A DNA stretch of 11,799 nt from contig PHAF01000053.1 in the NCBI GenBank assembly GCA_002841605.1, positions 1-11,799 of the forward strand. Reading direction: 5' to 3'. The position numbers and the translations under genes were made by a program. Position 1 is the stretch's first letter; every line of letters starts with the position of its first letter. The notes under the pieces were generated by a model, which was given only the letters and a program-made list of their open reading frames with translations, was not told the origin of the DNA and searched no databases. This stretch comes from Firmicutes bacterium HGW-Firmicutes-10. GTDB taxonomy: Bacteria; Bacillota_I; Bacilli_A; Erysipelotrichales; Erysipelotrichaceae. Of this stretch, positions 1 through 7,704 are shown in pieces.

Positions 1-315
1 GTACTCAGAAGCCTGAGGAGCACAGCAGGATTGATCCACGATCCGATAGCCATCCGAAGGTTGGGCAGGACTACAACCACAACCCATTCCAGTTTCAGCG
101 ATGATCCCGTATGATTGCTGTACATTCGCTTTGCGACTGATGTGTTTGGATCCAACTGCGATGAAGGTGCTGATCTCTGCAGTTTGTGATGCATCCGACT
201 GGCTGGTGCCACAACAATCAGAACCACTGCAAGTGATATAGGTGTTGACCAGTCCCGCTGTTTTGAACCATGCCATGACCTGATCCCGCGCAAATCCTGG
301 CCATTCATCCGCCAT
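1..315 (-). other. Cysteine-rich in-frame extension of the rpoC frame, resembling arsenic methyltransferase sequences
   Basis: Codons 507-611 of the rpoC frame hold no stop. Residues 507-565 contain MADEWPGFARDQ, MAWFKTAGLV, CSGSDCCGTS and ISTFIAVGSK. From memory this matches the C-terminal end of SAM methyltransferases fused to or encoded beside ArsR-type regulators. Residues 571-611 contain VQQSYGIIAE followed by GCGCSP and SCCAPQ, the layout of ArsM N-termini (a Y-x-x-IA helix, then clustered cysteines before the methyltransferase core). Seven cysteines (535, 540, 541, 585, 587, 603, 604) fall within 70 residues. Hand-counted GC is about 51%, against about 50% in the adjoining rpoC, so composition does not mark a boundary. 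It could be a lineage-specific beta-prime insertion, a genuine fusion or rearrangement, or a chimeric assembly. The family assignment is by pattern recognition only. Confidence 0.5.
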
Positions 316-1833
316 TTCTTCCATGTTTAAGTAGAAGTTACCCAAGACCATGTCTTGAGACGGAGTAACGATCGGCTTGCCATCCTTAGGACCCAAAATA
401 TTATTGGAACCCAACATCAAGATTTCAGCTTCAGCGCGTGCTTCTTCAGACAACGGAACGTGAACAGCCATTTGGTCACCATCAAAGTCCGCATTGAACG
501 CCGGTGTTACCAGCGGATGCAGACGGATAGCTCTTCCTTCGACCAGTTTAGGGAAGAAGGCTTGGATACCCAATCGGTGCAACGTCGGTGCACGGTTTAA
601 CAGAACAGGATGGTGACTGATGACATCTTCAACGATATCCCAAGCACGAGAATCCTGACGATCGATCAGTTTTTCTGCGGTTTTCGGATTTCCGGCAATA
701 CCGCGGCTGACGATCTCATTAATTACAAACGGTTTAAACAACTGAATAGCCATTTCACGCGGAATACCGCATTCATACATCTTTAAGTCTGGTCCAACCG
801 CAATAACGGAACGACCGGAGAAGTCAACACGCTTACCAAGCAAGTTTTGACGGAAACGTCCTTGCTTACCTTTTAAGCTGTGAGACAGTGATTTTAATGC
901 ACGTCCGCCGGCACCGGTAATCGGTTTGCTGCGACGGCCATTGTCGATCAATGCATCGACGGCTTCCTGCAACATACGCTTTTCGTTTTGAACGATAATG
1001 GCAGGTGTGCCAAGTTCGAGCAATTTGCGTAAACGATTGTTACGGGTTATGACACGACGATACAAATCATTTAAGTCACTGGTAGCGAAACGTCCGCCAT
1101 CCAACTGTAACATCGGACGAAGATCCGGTGGGATGACCGGCAATACCGTAAGTACCATCCACGCCGGTTTATTGTCTGAGTGTCTGAATGCTTCAATGGT
1201 TTCTAAACGTTTGATAAGTTTCTTGCGTTTGTCACCTTGAGCATCAACCAATTCATGTTGAACTAAGGCATGCTCAGATTCCAAATCAACTTTTTCCAAC
1301 ATCGTCTTGACTGCTTCTGCGCCGGTTTGGGCAATAAAAGATCCCGGACCATACATCGCAGCATATTCACGGAACTCACGTTCTGAAATAACTTGCTTAT
1401 AATCCAAAGGTGTATCCATCGGATCAGTGATAACCCAAGATACGAAATAAACGACTTCTTCTAAAGCTTTCGGTGTAATGTTCAATAACAACGACATCCG
1501 TGATGGGATACCGCGTAAATACCAGATGTGGGCGACGGGGGCGGCCAGCTCGATATGACCCATCCGTTCGCGGCGAACGCTTGATTTGGTGATTTCAACA
1601 CCGCAACGATCGCAGACGACGCCTTTATAACGTACTTTCTTATACTTACCACAATAACATTCCCAGTCTTTTGAAGGACCGAAGATTTTTTCGCAGAACA
1701 GTCCATCACGTTCCGGCTTTTGAGAGCGGTAGTTGATGGTTTCCGGCTTTCTGACTTCTCCAAACGACCAGTCACGAATGCGTTGAGGTGAAGCTAAGCC
1801 GATTTGGATCGAGGCAAAATTGTTAATACTCAT
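1..1833 (-). CDS. rpoC: RNA polymerase beta-prime subunit, N-terminal part; runs off the left edge and turns atypical after about residue 506
   Basis: This encodes the N-terminal part of the beta-prime subunit of RNA polymerase, which carries the catalytic Mg-binding loop. The ATG at 1833 is preceded by a strong AAGGAGG, 16 bases after the rpoB stop, so it is co-transcribed with rpoB. The protein opens MSINNFASIQIGLASP. It has the N-terminal zinc-binding cysteines at residues 59, 61, 74 and 77 (CYC...CDRC). The catalytic NADFDGDQMAVH motif spans residues 447-458, with metal-binding Asp 449, 451 and 453, and SQDMVLGNFYL spans 492-502. All of this is standard beta-prime sequence. From about residue 507 to the window edge (residue 611) the frame stays open, but the sequence is cysteine-rich and no longer resembles beta-prime (see the separate entry for 1-315). 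The usual GEG-type segment and all later parts (bridge helix, trigger loop) are not in the window. Confidence is very high for residues 1-506; the rest is uncertain. Confidence 0.93.
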   Translation of the reverse strand, partial: MSINNFASIQIGLASPQRIRDWSFGEVRKPETINYRSQKPERDGLFCEKIFGPSKDWECYCGKYKKVRYKGVVCDRCGVEITKSSVRRERMGHIELAAPVAHIWYLRGIPSRMSLLLNITPKALEEVVYFVSWVITDPMDTPLDYKQVISEREFREYAAMYGPGSFIAQTGAEAVKTMLEKVDLESEHALVQHELVDAQGDKRKKLIKRLETIEAFRHSDNKPAWMVLTVLPVIPPDLRPMLQLDGGRFATSDLNDLYRRVITRNNRLRKLLELGTPAIIVQNEKRMLQEAVDALIDNGRRSKPITGAGGRALKSLSHSLKGKQGRFRQNLLGKRVDFSGRSVIAVGPDLKMYECGIPREMAIQLFKPFVINEIVSRGIAGNPKTAEKLIDRQDSRAWDIVEDVISHHPVLLNRAPTLHRLGIQAFFPKLVEGRAIRLHPLVTPAFNADFDGDQMAVHVPLSEEARAEAEILMLGSNNILGPKDGKPIVTPSQDMVLGNFYLNMEEMADEWPGFARDQVMAWFKTAGLVNTYITCSGSDCCGTSQSDASQTAEISTFIAVGSKHISRKANVQQSYGIIAETGMGCGCSPAQPSDGYRIVDQSCCAPQASEY

Positions 1834-1849
1834 TTTCTAGGCCTCCTTT

Positions 1850-4800
1850 TTAAACATCATATTCATCGAAACCGACGATTGCAGCTTCAGCGATGTCTTC
1901 ATCATCAAAGGACAATGTCGACTCAAAGCCTAAATCTACAGTTTCCAATACGGCCATTTGTGTCAAATCTTCCGCTTCGATCTTCTTCATATCGATTTCC
2001 GAACCCATTTCATCCAAGAGTTTGACATCGATTGCCAACGCCTGAAGTTCATGTTTCAATACGCGGAAGGACTCAGGAACACCCGGTTCAGGAATGTTTT
2101 TGCCCTTAATGATCGCTTCGTAAGTTTTTGTGCGTCCGACAATGTCATCTGACTTGATCGTCAGGATTTCTTGCAGAGCATGAGCAGCACCATAGGCTTC
2201 CAATGCCCAAACTTCCATTTCCCCGAAACGCTGACCGCCATTTTGCGCTTTACCACCCAACGGCTGTTGAGTAACCAGCGAATAAGGACCGGTAGCACGG
2301 GCATGGAGTTTGTCATCGACCATGTGTGCCAACTTAATCATATACATAACACCGACCGCGATACGTTCATCAAACGCATCACCGGTACGACCGTCAAATA
2401 ATACGGTCTTACCATCGGCATTGACTTGTGCTTCTTCCATGATAGCCTTCAATTCATCGTTGCTGATACCATCGAAAACCGGAGTCGCAAATTTTACACC
2501 CAATTTCTTAGCAGCCATACCCAAGTGAATTTCAAGTACTTGCCCGATGTTCATACGAGATGGAACACCAAACGGGTTCAACATGATATCGACTTGTGTG
2601 CCATCCGGCAAGAAAGGCATATCTTCTACAGGCAAAATCTTGGAAATGACACCTTTGTTACCATGACGTCCGGCCATTTTATCCCCTTCAGAAATTTTAC
2701 GTTTCTGAACGATGTAAACCTTGACGACTTCGTTGACACCCGGTGGCAACTCGTGTCCGTCTTCGCGACGGAAGATACGTACCGATTGAACGATACCACT
2801 ACCACCATGCGGGACTTTCAAAGAGTTGTCGCGGACTTCACGTGATTTCTCACCGAAGATCGCTAATAACAATTTTTCTTCCGGTGAAATCTCGCTTTGG
2901 CCTTTCGGAGTTACTTTACCGACTAAAATGTCGCTTTCTTTAACTTCGGCACCGACCATGACGATTCCACGGGCATCCAAATGACGGCACGCATTTTCAG
3001 AAACGTTGGGAATATCACGAGTGATTTCTTCAGGTCCCAGTTTTGTGTCGCGGACTTCGATATCATACTCTTCAATATGGATTGAAGTGTAAACATCTTC
3101 TTTGACCAGACGCTCCGACATGATGATGGCATCTTCATAGTTATAGCCATACCAGGTCATAAAGGCGATGGTGACGTTTTGGCCCAAAGCCAATTCGCCA
3201 TTTTGCATAGCCGGTCCATCCGCAAGGATATCTCCGGTTTCAACATACTCACCTTTTTTAACGATCGGTCGTTGATTGATACATGTTCCTTGATTGGAAC
3301 GACGGAATTTTTGTAATTGGTACGTTTGTACACCGGTATCACCGGCTACAACGATTTTATTACCATCAACATAAGTGACGATACCGGAGTTGGCAGATAT
3401 CAAAGCACTGCCCGAATCCTTGGCAACGCGGTATTCAATACCGGTTCCGACATACGGGGAGTTCGGTTTTAACAGTGGAATTGCCTGACGTTGCATGTTT
3501 GCACCCATTAAGGCACGGGAAGCATCGTCATTTTCCAAAAACGGAATGCAAGCGGTAGCAACCGATACGATTTGTTTTGGCGATACGTCCGCAAGTTCAA
3601 CTAATGAAGCTTTTTCAAGTACGTTTTCACCTTTATGACGGACAACGACTTGTTCGTTGGCTAATTTTCCGTCAACGACCTCATTGGCCTGGGCAATTAC
3701 GTAATCAAGTTCATCATCGGATGACAAGTAAATGATCTCTTCCGTGACACGTCCGTCTTTTTCAACGGTACGATACGGCGTCTGGATAAATCCATATTCA
3801 TTGACGCGTCCATACGATGTCAGGTTGGAGATCAAACCAATGTTTGGACCTTCCGGAGTTTCAATCGGACAAATACGTCCGTAGTGAGAAGAGTGAACGT
3901 CACGCACTTCATAACCGGCGCGTTCACGTGTCAAACCACCCGGCCCTAAAGCTGAGATACGACGTTTATTGGTAAGTTCCGCCAATGGATTGGTTTGGTC
4001 CATAAACTGTGACAACTGTGATGAAGAAAAGAACTCTTTGATCGCCGCTGTCAACGGGCGGATATTGGTCAGGTTTTTCGGAGTCAGGTTGGATGTTTCG
4101 GAAATAGACATTCTTTCCTTAACGACTCTTTCCATTCTCGATAAACCGATTCTAAATTGATTTTGAATGAGTTCGCCGACCGTACGGATACGACGATTGC
4201 CCAATTGGTCAATGTCATCGACATCACCGATGCCATCCATCATATTCAATAAATAGGAATATGAAGCATACATATCGGAAATAGTCACGGTTTTGGCGGT
4301 GCTGTATGGGTCGATACCGATCAAGCGGATCGCCTTTTCATCGGTTGCATCAACACGAACACTGATTTCCTGAACAGCTGCACCAACCAACCAAGCAGTG
4401 ATTTCAGCACCACCGTTGACTGCTGCAAAGAGTTTATCTTCGGCAGATGAAGTCAAGTCGTGGATATGTTCTTCCGCAACATAGCGCGGAGCAATGATTT
4501 CATCGCTGATTTTGAAATCTTCATCGTCGATAGTCAATCGGCAAAGCTTGAATAAACGTTGACCATAGTCTAATACACTGGACAAGTTTTTTGAGGTCAG
4601 TTTTGCGGGACGTGCAATGATGTCTCCGTAAATTGCGATCTCTTGAACTTCATTTGCCAACAAGGTCACATCTTTTAATGTCAGAACGGTTCCGCGTGTG
4701 AGCGAAACATTGTCAGTATCAATGGACTTAGCCAAGACACGGCCGATCAAGGCATGCTTGTAGCTTGTTGGTTTAATGACGATTTCCGGATGAGTAAATA

Positions 4801-5971
4801 AATGGTTGAATGGCAATGCAGTCATATGCATACCTTTAGCCAGTTCATTTCTTAATGTATTGCGTTCGTGACGGCCGATCAATGTTCCTGAACCGACAAC
4901 TACTTCTTGGCTCGGTGAAAGCACATCAATGGCTAAACGGGCATTTTCAACACGGCTTGCGACCGCAAGTTTTTTACCCAGTTTATACCGCCCGGACTTT
5001 GTCAGGTCATAACGACGGTGATCAAAGAATTTGGCATTCATCAAGTTGATGGAACCTTCTATGGTCGGTACTTCATCAGAACGTTGGTTTTCGTAAATTG
5101 ATAACAAGGCTTCTTGAGTTGTTTTAACTTTATCGGCAGCCAATGTATTGGCAAGTTCTTCGTAATTTCCGAAGAATGCAGAATACAGTAATAAATAGAG
5201 ATTTAAAAATTCGCGTTGTTCATTGACAACTTCGATTTCTTCGTAAACAGGTAAGTCAATAGCTTTCAAGAACGTTTTAAAGGATGAAGTATCAAATGCA
5301 TCTTCACCTTTTTCAATATTTAAGGACATTCCGACAGCTTTAAACAGGATCGTTGACAAAATCTTACGTTTACGATCCACACGCATATTGACAATGCGCC
5401 CCAATGCTTGTTTCTTAGCATCGGTCATATATTCTAACCATGTTCCGCGGCTTGGGATCAGCTCGGATTGGAAAATTTCTTTACCGGTTTTATCTTCGGT
5501 TCCAATTTCATAATAGGCACCCGGGGATCGAACGATTTGAGAAACAATGACCCGTTCAGCACCATTGATAATAAATGTTCCGGAATCTGTCATCAACGGG
5601 AAATCTCCCAAGAAAACATCTTCATGCTTGATGATACGTTCTCCGGTGTTAGGGTCGTCAATTTCCAGTTCCATTCTCGCTTTGAGCGGAGCTGCATAAT
5701 TGGCTTCACGTACTTTACATTCGTTGACCGAATACTTTGGCGTTCCAAAATCATAATCCATAAATTTCAATCGTATATTCTCGCTATAGTTGACGATTGG
5801 GTAAATTTCTTCAAATACCTCTCTGATTCCCTCTTGTTGAAACCATTTGAATGAGTCGGTTTGAATTTCGACCAAATTTGGCAAATCCAGTTCTGAAGAG
5901 ACCTTAGAGTAGTCTCGGCGAACGGCTTTTTTACCCATTTGAACTAAGCGATAAGATTGATTTTTTTCCAT
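1850..5971 (-). CDS. rpoB: RNA polymerase beta subunit
   Basis: This is the beta subunit of RNA polymerase, 1373 residues from the chosen start. The upstream in-frame ATG at 5980 touches the AAGAAAGG sequence with no spacing. The ATG at 5971 lies 9 bases from it and gives MEKNQSYRLVQMGKK, so I prefer it. Conserved blocks in order are SQIVRSPGAYY in the N-terminal part, DDIDQLGNRRIRTVGEL (from about 585), the rifampicin pocket SSQLSQFMDQTNPLAE (from about 650), RALMGANMQRQA, YNYEDAIIMSERLV, GDKMAGRHGNKGVISK, PSRMNIGQVLE, and near the C-terminus GGQRFGEMEVWALEAYGA. It is about 180 residues longer than the Bacillus subtilis protein, mostly from extra sequence between about residues 335 and 580. 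The residue equivalent to E. coli His526 is Asn668. The C-terminus is acidic. It starts from its own promoter near 6053-6081 and is followed by rpoC after 16 bases. Confidence 0.99.
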   Translation of the reverse strand: MEKNQSYRLVQMGKKAVRRDYSKVSSELDLPNLVEIQTDSFKWFQQEGIREVFEEIYPIVNYSENIRLKFMDYDFGTPKYSVNECKVREANYAAPLKARMELEIDDPNTGERIIKHEDVFLGDFPLMTDSGTFIINGAERVIVSQIVRSPGAYYEIGTEDKTGKEIFQSELIPSRGTWLEYMTDAKKQALGRIVNMRVDRKRKILSTILFKAVGMSLNIEKGEDAFDTSSFKTFLKAIDLPVYEEIEVVNEQREFLNLYLLLYSAFFGNYEELANTLAADKVKTTQEALLSIYENQRSDEVPTIEGSINLMNAKFFDHRRYDLTKSGRYKLGKKLAVASRVENARLAIDVLSPSQEVVVGSGTLIGRHERNTLRNELAKGMHMTALPFNHLFTHPEIVIKPTSYKHALIGRVLAKSIDTDNVSLTRGTVLTLKDVTLLANEVQEIAIYGDIIARPAKLTSKNLSSVLDYGQRLFKLCRLTIDDEDFKISDEIIAPRYVAEEHIHDLTSSAEDKLFAAVNGGAEITAWLVGAAVQEISVRVDATDEKAIRLIGIDPYSTAKTVTISDMYASYSYLLNMMDGIGDVDDIDQLGNRRIRTVGELIQNQFRIGLSRMERVVKERMSISETSNLTPKNLTNIRPLTAAIKEFFSSSQLSQFMDQTNPLAELTNKRRISALGPGGLTRERAGYEVRDVHSSHYGRICPIETPEGPNIGLISNLTSYGRVNEYGFIQTPYRTVEKDGRVTEEIIYLSSDDELDYVIAQANEVVDGKLANEQVVVRHKGENVLEKASLVELADVSPKQIVSVATACIPFLENDDASRALMGANMQRQAIPLLKPNSPYVGTGIEYRVAKDSGSALISANSGIVTYVDGNKIVVAGDTGVQTYQLQKFRRSNQGTCINQRPIVKKGEYVETGDILADGPAMQNGELALGQNVTIAFMTWYGYNYEDAIIMSERLVKEDVYTSIHIEEYDIEVRDTKLGPEEITRDIPNVSENACRHLDARGIVMVGAEVKESDILVGKVTPKGQSEISPEEKLLLAIFGEKSREVRDNSLKVPHGGSGIVQSVRIFRREDGHELPPGVNEVVKVYIVQKRKISEGDKMAGRHGNKGVISKILPVEDMPFLPDGTQVDIMLNPFGVPSRMNIGQVLEIHLGMAAKKLGVKFATPVFDGISNDELKAIMEEAQVNADGKTVLFDGRTGDAFDERIAVGVMYMIKLAHMVDDKLHARATGPYSLVTQQPLGGKAQNGGQRFGEMEVWALEAYGAAHALQEILTIKSDDIVGRTKTYEAIIKGKNIPEPGVPESFRVLKHELQALAIDVKLLDEMGSEIDMKKIEAEDLTQMAVLETVDLGFESTLSFDDEDIAEAAIVGFDEYDV

Positions 5972-5980
5972 GCACGCCAT

Positions 5981-5988
5981 CCTTTCTT
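5981..5988 (-). promoter_or_regulatory. Shine-Dalgarno sequence that decides the rpoB start
   Basis: Read on the minus strand, AAGAAAGG is immediately followed by the first ATG (5980) and lies 9 bases before the second in-frame ATG (5971). Spacing favours the second ATG, giving a protein three residues shorter. Initiation at the first ATG is not excluded. Confidence 0.7.
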
Positions 5989-6001
5989 ATCGGCATAACG
6001 C

Positions 6002-6024
6002 CAAAAAAGGCATTATACCCCATC
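6002..6024 (-). promoter_or_regulatory. Dyad in the rpoB leader around a TATAAT
   Basis: On the minus strand, ATAATGCC and GGCGTTAT flank a run of six T. They can form an 8 bp stem with one G-U pair in the leader RNA. The left arm overlaps a perfect TATAAT (6012-6017, preceded by GGGG) that has no convincing -35 box. It could be a second weak promoter, an operator, or a leader hairpin. There is no T-run after the stem, so it is not a standard terminator. Confidence 0.3.
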
Positions 6025-6052
6025 TTAAAATTTTAATATTATGCAATTTATT

Positions 6053-6081
6053 ATAATATCAAACGTTTGTCAATTTGTCAA
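6053..6081 (-). promoter_or_regulatory. Probable rpoB-rpoC promoter
   Basis: Minus strand: TTGACA (6076-6081), 17 bases, then TATTAT (6053-6058), which is 6/6 and 5/6 to the housekeeping consensus at ideal spacing. The -35 box overlaps the stop codon of the upstream methyltransferase gene. A second TTGACA lies 2 bases downstream (6068-6073) and could pair with a weaker TAAATT at 17 bases. The sequence downstream to about 6020 is very AT-rich. This gives rpoBC transcription independent of rplJL, besides any read-through. Confidence 0.75.
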
Positions 6082-6671
6082 TGTTTTCTTGATCTGAGTA
6101 TCCAATAGCCCATCGATCGGTCAATCATCTCGCAATTTCCGAAGATTTCGGTCAATTTTTTCTTAGCGCTCTGTGCACCGTGTTGTTTGCGTATGACGAC
6201 CAGCAAAATCCCGTCAATATACAGATGCTTCTCTATTTCTTCAAAGAGGCGGTATATGACCGGTTTACCCGCACGAATGGGCGGATTGATCGCAATCATG
6301 TCGAATGAGTCGCTGATTTTGTCAAATCCGTCGGAATGTATCACTTCACATTGAACGTTATTCAATTTGCAATTTTCAGCGGCTGTTTCTACAGCCCGCT
6401 GGTTGATATCGAACATCGTTACAGAACTCTCAGGAAATAACTTTTTGACAGTTATCCCGATAGCTCCGTATCCGCATCCTGCATCACAAAATGCTTGTTT
6501 ATTAAATTGTTGTGCGATGTGAACAAGTAAAAGCTCACTTCCTGGATCAAGATGATCCTTAGAAAATACGCCGGAGTCCGAGATCAGAGTTACAGGGATG
6601 TCCAAAAACCGGAAAGACACTTCTTTCCGGCTATGTGGTACATCTTGATTTTCTGAGTAATAATGACTCAC
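6078..6671 (-). CDS. rsmC: RsmC/YbxB-type class I SAM-dependent rRNA guanine-N2 methyltransferase
   Basis: This is a 197-residue single-domain class I methyltransferase of the RsmC/YbxB type, whose studied members methylate a guanine of 16S rRNA. SAM-binding motif I is DAGCGYG at residues 63-69 and the acidic residue ending strand 2 is Asp88 (MFDIN). The catalytic motif is NPPIRAG at 129-135, typical of N2-guanine enzymes of this family. The N-terminal VSFRFLDIPVTLISDSGVFS is the usual entry segment of short Firmicutes members, which lack the duplicated N-terminal domain of E. coli RsmC. The start is GTG, preceded by GGAGG with 7-base spacing. The gene sits between rplL and rpoB, as ybxB does in Bacillus. 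Its ribosome binding site lies inside a predicted hairpin. The family is clear; the exact rRNA position methylated is inferred. Confidence 0.9.
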   Translation of the reverse strand: MSHYYSENQDVPHSRKEVSFRFLDIPVTLISDSGVFSKDHLDPGSELLLVHIAQQFNKQAFCDAGCGYGAIGITVKKLFPESSVTMFDINQRAVETAAENCKLNNVQCEVIHSDGFDKISDSFDMIAINPPIRAGKPVIYRLFEEIEKHLYIDGILLVVIRKQHGAQSAKKKLTEIFGNCEMIDRSMGYWILRSRKH

Positions 6672-6672
6672 A

Positions 6673-6716
6673 GCATCACCTCCGTGTTTTGCCTAAAAGC
6701 AAAGGATGGTGATTGC
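6673..6716 (-). promoter_or_regulatory. Hairpin enclosing the rsmC ribosome binding site
   Basis: In the rplL-rsmC spacer, GCATCACCTCC (6673-6683) is complementary to GGATGGTGATTGC (6704-6716) over 11 pairs with two single-base bulges. An inner stem, TTTGC (6688-6692) with GCAAA (6699-6703), closes the loop. In the mRNA this pairs the GGAGGTGAT ribosome binding site of rsmC and ends 2 bases before its GTG start. No U-run follows, so it is not an intrinsic terminator. I infer that it lowers rsmC translation relative to rplL. Confidence 0.5.
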
Positions 6717-6718
6717 AA

Positions 6719-7093
6719 CTACTTGATTTCGACGACAGCTCCAGCTTCCATCAATTTCTTTTTCATTTCTTCAGCTTCTTCCGGTTTTACATTTTCCTTA
6801 ATGTTTACCGGTGCTTTGTCAACAATGCCCTTAGCTTCAACTAAGCCTAAGCCAGTCAGTTCGCGGACGATCTTGATAACGCCTACTTTTGAAGGACCGA
6901 CTTCTCTTAATACGACGGTTACTTCTGTTGGTTCAACCGGACCAGCTTCAACGACCGGACCAGCAGCAACTGTGGTAGGAGCAGCAGCGGTTACACCGAA
7001 TTCTTCTTCGATTGCTTTGATTAAATCATTTAATTCTAGGATCGTCATTTCCTTCAATGAAGAAATGACTTCTTGTGCAGTTAATTTTGCCAT
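6719..7093 (-). CDS. rplL: 50S ribosomal protein L7/L12
   Basis: This is the 124-residue stalk protein that recruits translation GTPases to the ribosome, present as dimers on L10. The N-terminal dimerisation region (about 1-35) reads AKLTAQEVISSLKEMTILEL. A short Ala/Pro/Val/Gly-rich hinge follows (about 36-55). The C-terminal domain carries the conserved VGVIKIVRELTGLGLVEAK and EEAEEMKKKLMEAGA segments. Length is normal. ATG follows AAGGAGG, 14 bases after the rplJ stop, as expected for tight rplJL co-expression. The stop is TAG. Confidence 0.99.
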   Translation of the reverse strand: MAKLTAQEVISSLKEMTILELNDLIKAIEEEFGVTAAAPTTVAAGPVVEAGPVEPTEVTVVLREVGPSKVGVIKIVRELTGLGLVEAKGIVDKAPVNIKENVKPEEAEEMKKKLMEAGAVVEIK

Positions 7094-7107
7094 GTTAATT
7101 TTCCTCC

Positions 7108-7605
7108 TTATTGGTTAGCTTCGCGTTGTTCAGCGATTTGTTTGACAGCATAAGCGAAGTTGCGTACCGGCGCTTGGAATACGCTCAGCAACATCGAAAT
7201 CATACCATCTTTGTTCGGCAGTTTTGCCAATACTTTAATCATGTCGGCGTTAACGACTTTTCCTTCAACAAGGCCGCCCTTTAAGACCAATGCTTTGTTC
7301 TTAACGGCAAACTCGGAAAGAATACGGCTCGGCGCGACAGCATCCTTACCGAATGCGATTGCGTTGGGTCCGACCAGTTCAGCGACCAATTCTTTGTGTC
7401 CTACAGCTTCAGCTGCGCGTTGTGCCATCGAGTTTTTGTAAACTTTCAGTTCAATGCCTTCATCACGAAGTTTGCGACGCAAAGTGGTTACTTGTGCGAC
7501 TGTCAACCCGCGATATTCGATGACGACGGCGGATTGGGATTCACGGAATTTACCGGCAATCTCATCTACAACAATCTTCTTTTGATCGAGTATCGTTTGG
7601 TTCAT
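7108..7605 (-). CDS. rplJ: 50S ribosomal protein L10
   Basis: This is the 165-residue L10, the base of the ribosomal stalk: its N-terminal domain binds 23S rRNA and its C-terminal helix carries L7/L12 dimers. The frame is open to 7650, but the extra N-terminus (FGILYTSPQEVKRD) is translated leader. MNQTILDQKKIVVDEIAGKF is the family start and lies after AGGAGGTGAAG. Recognisable segments are VVIEYRGLTVAQVTTLRRKLR, KVYKNSMAQRA and the C-terminal helix PVRNFAYAVKQIAEQ. It is the first gene after a strong promoter and an L10 leader RNA. Confidence 0.98.
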   Translation of the reverse strand: MNQTILDQKKIVVDEIAGKFRESQSAVVIEYRGLTVAQVTTLRRKLRDEGIELKVYKNSMAQRAAEAVGHKELVAELVGPNAIAFGKDAVAPSRILSEFAVKNKALVLKGGLVEGKVVNADMIKVLAKLPNKDGMISMLLSVFQAPVRNFAYAVKQIAEQREANQ

Positions 7606-7644
7606 ATCTCTCTTCACCTCCTGTGGCGATGTATACAATATACC

Positions 7645-7681
7645 AAACAAAAATAAATGCCCGTTCCATTACAGCACGGGC
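7645..7681 (-). terminator. Attenuator hairpin in the rplJ leader
   Basis: On the minus strand GCCCGT (from ACGGGC at 7676-7681) pairs with ACGGGC (7659-7664) across a 11-base loop and is followed by ATTTATTTTTG. It sits between the L10 leader motif and rplJ, the usual place for the L10-controlled transcription attenuator in Firmicutes. Confidence 0.75.
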
Positions 7682-7704
7682 AAAAAGATTTTTAGTTCTT
7701 TTTT

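Noticed and set aside
2426..2845. Plus-strand open frame of 139 codons inside rpoB
   Set aside because: It lies antisense to the highly conserved GRHGNKG region of rpoB, has no ribosome binding site and resembles no family; it is a coding shadow.
5468..5854. Plus-strand open frame of 128 codons opposite the rpoB N-terminus
   Set aside because: It is antisense to conserved RpoB sequence, with no promoter or ribosome binding site; it is a coding shadow.
6663..7118. Plus-strand open frame of 151 codons opposite rplL
   Set aside because: It is Ser/Thr/Ala-rich, as expected from the antisense of the Ala/Val/Glu-rich L7/L12 gene; it is a shadow.
7606..7650. Longer L10 with 15 extra N-terminal residues
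   Set aside because: The added codons overlap the leader and the attenuator T-run, while the family start at 7605 has a strong ribosome binding site.
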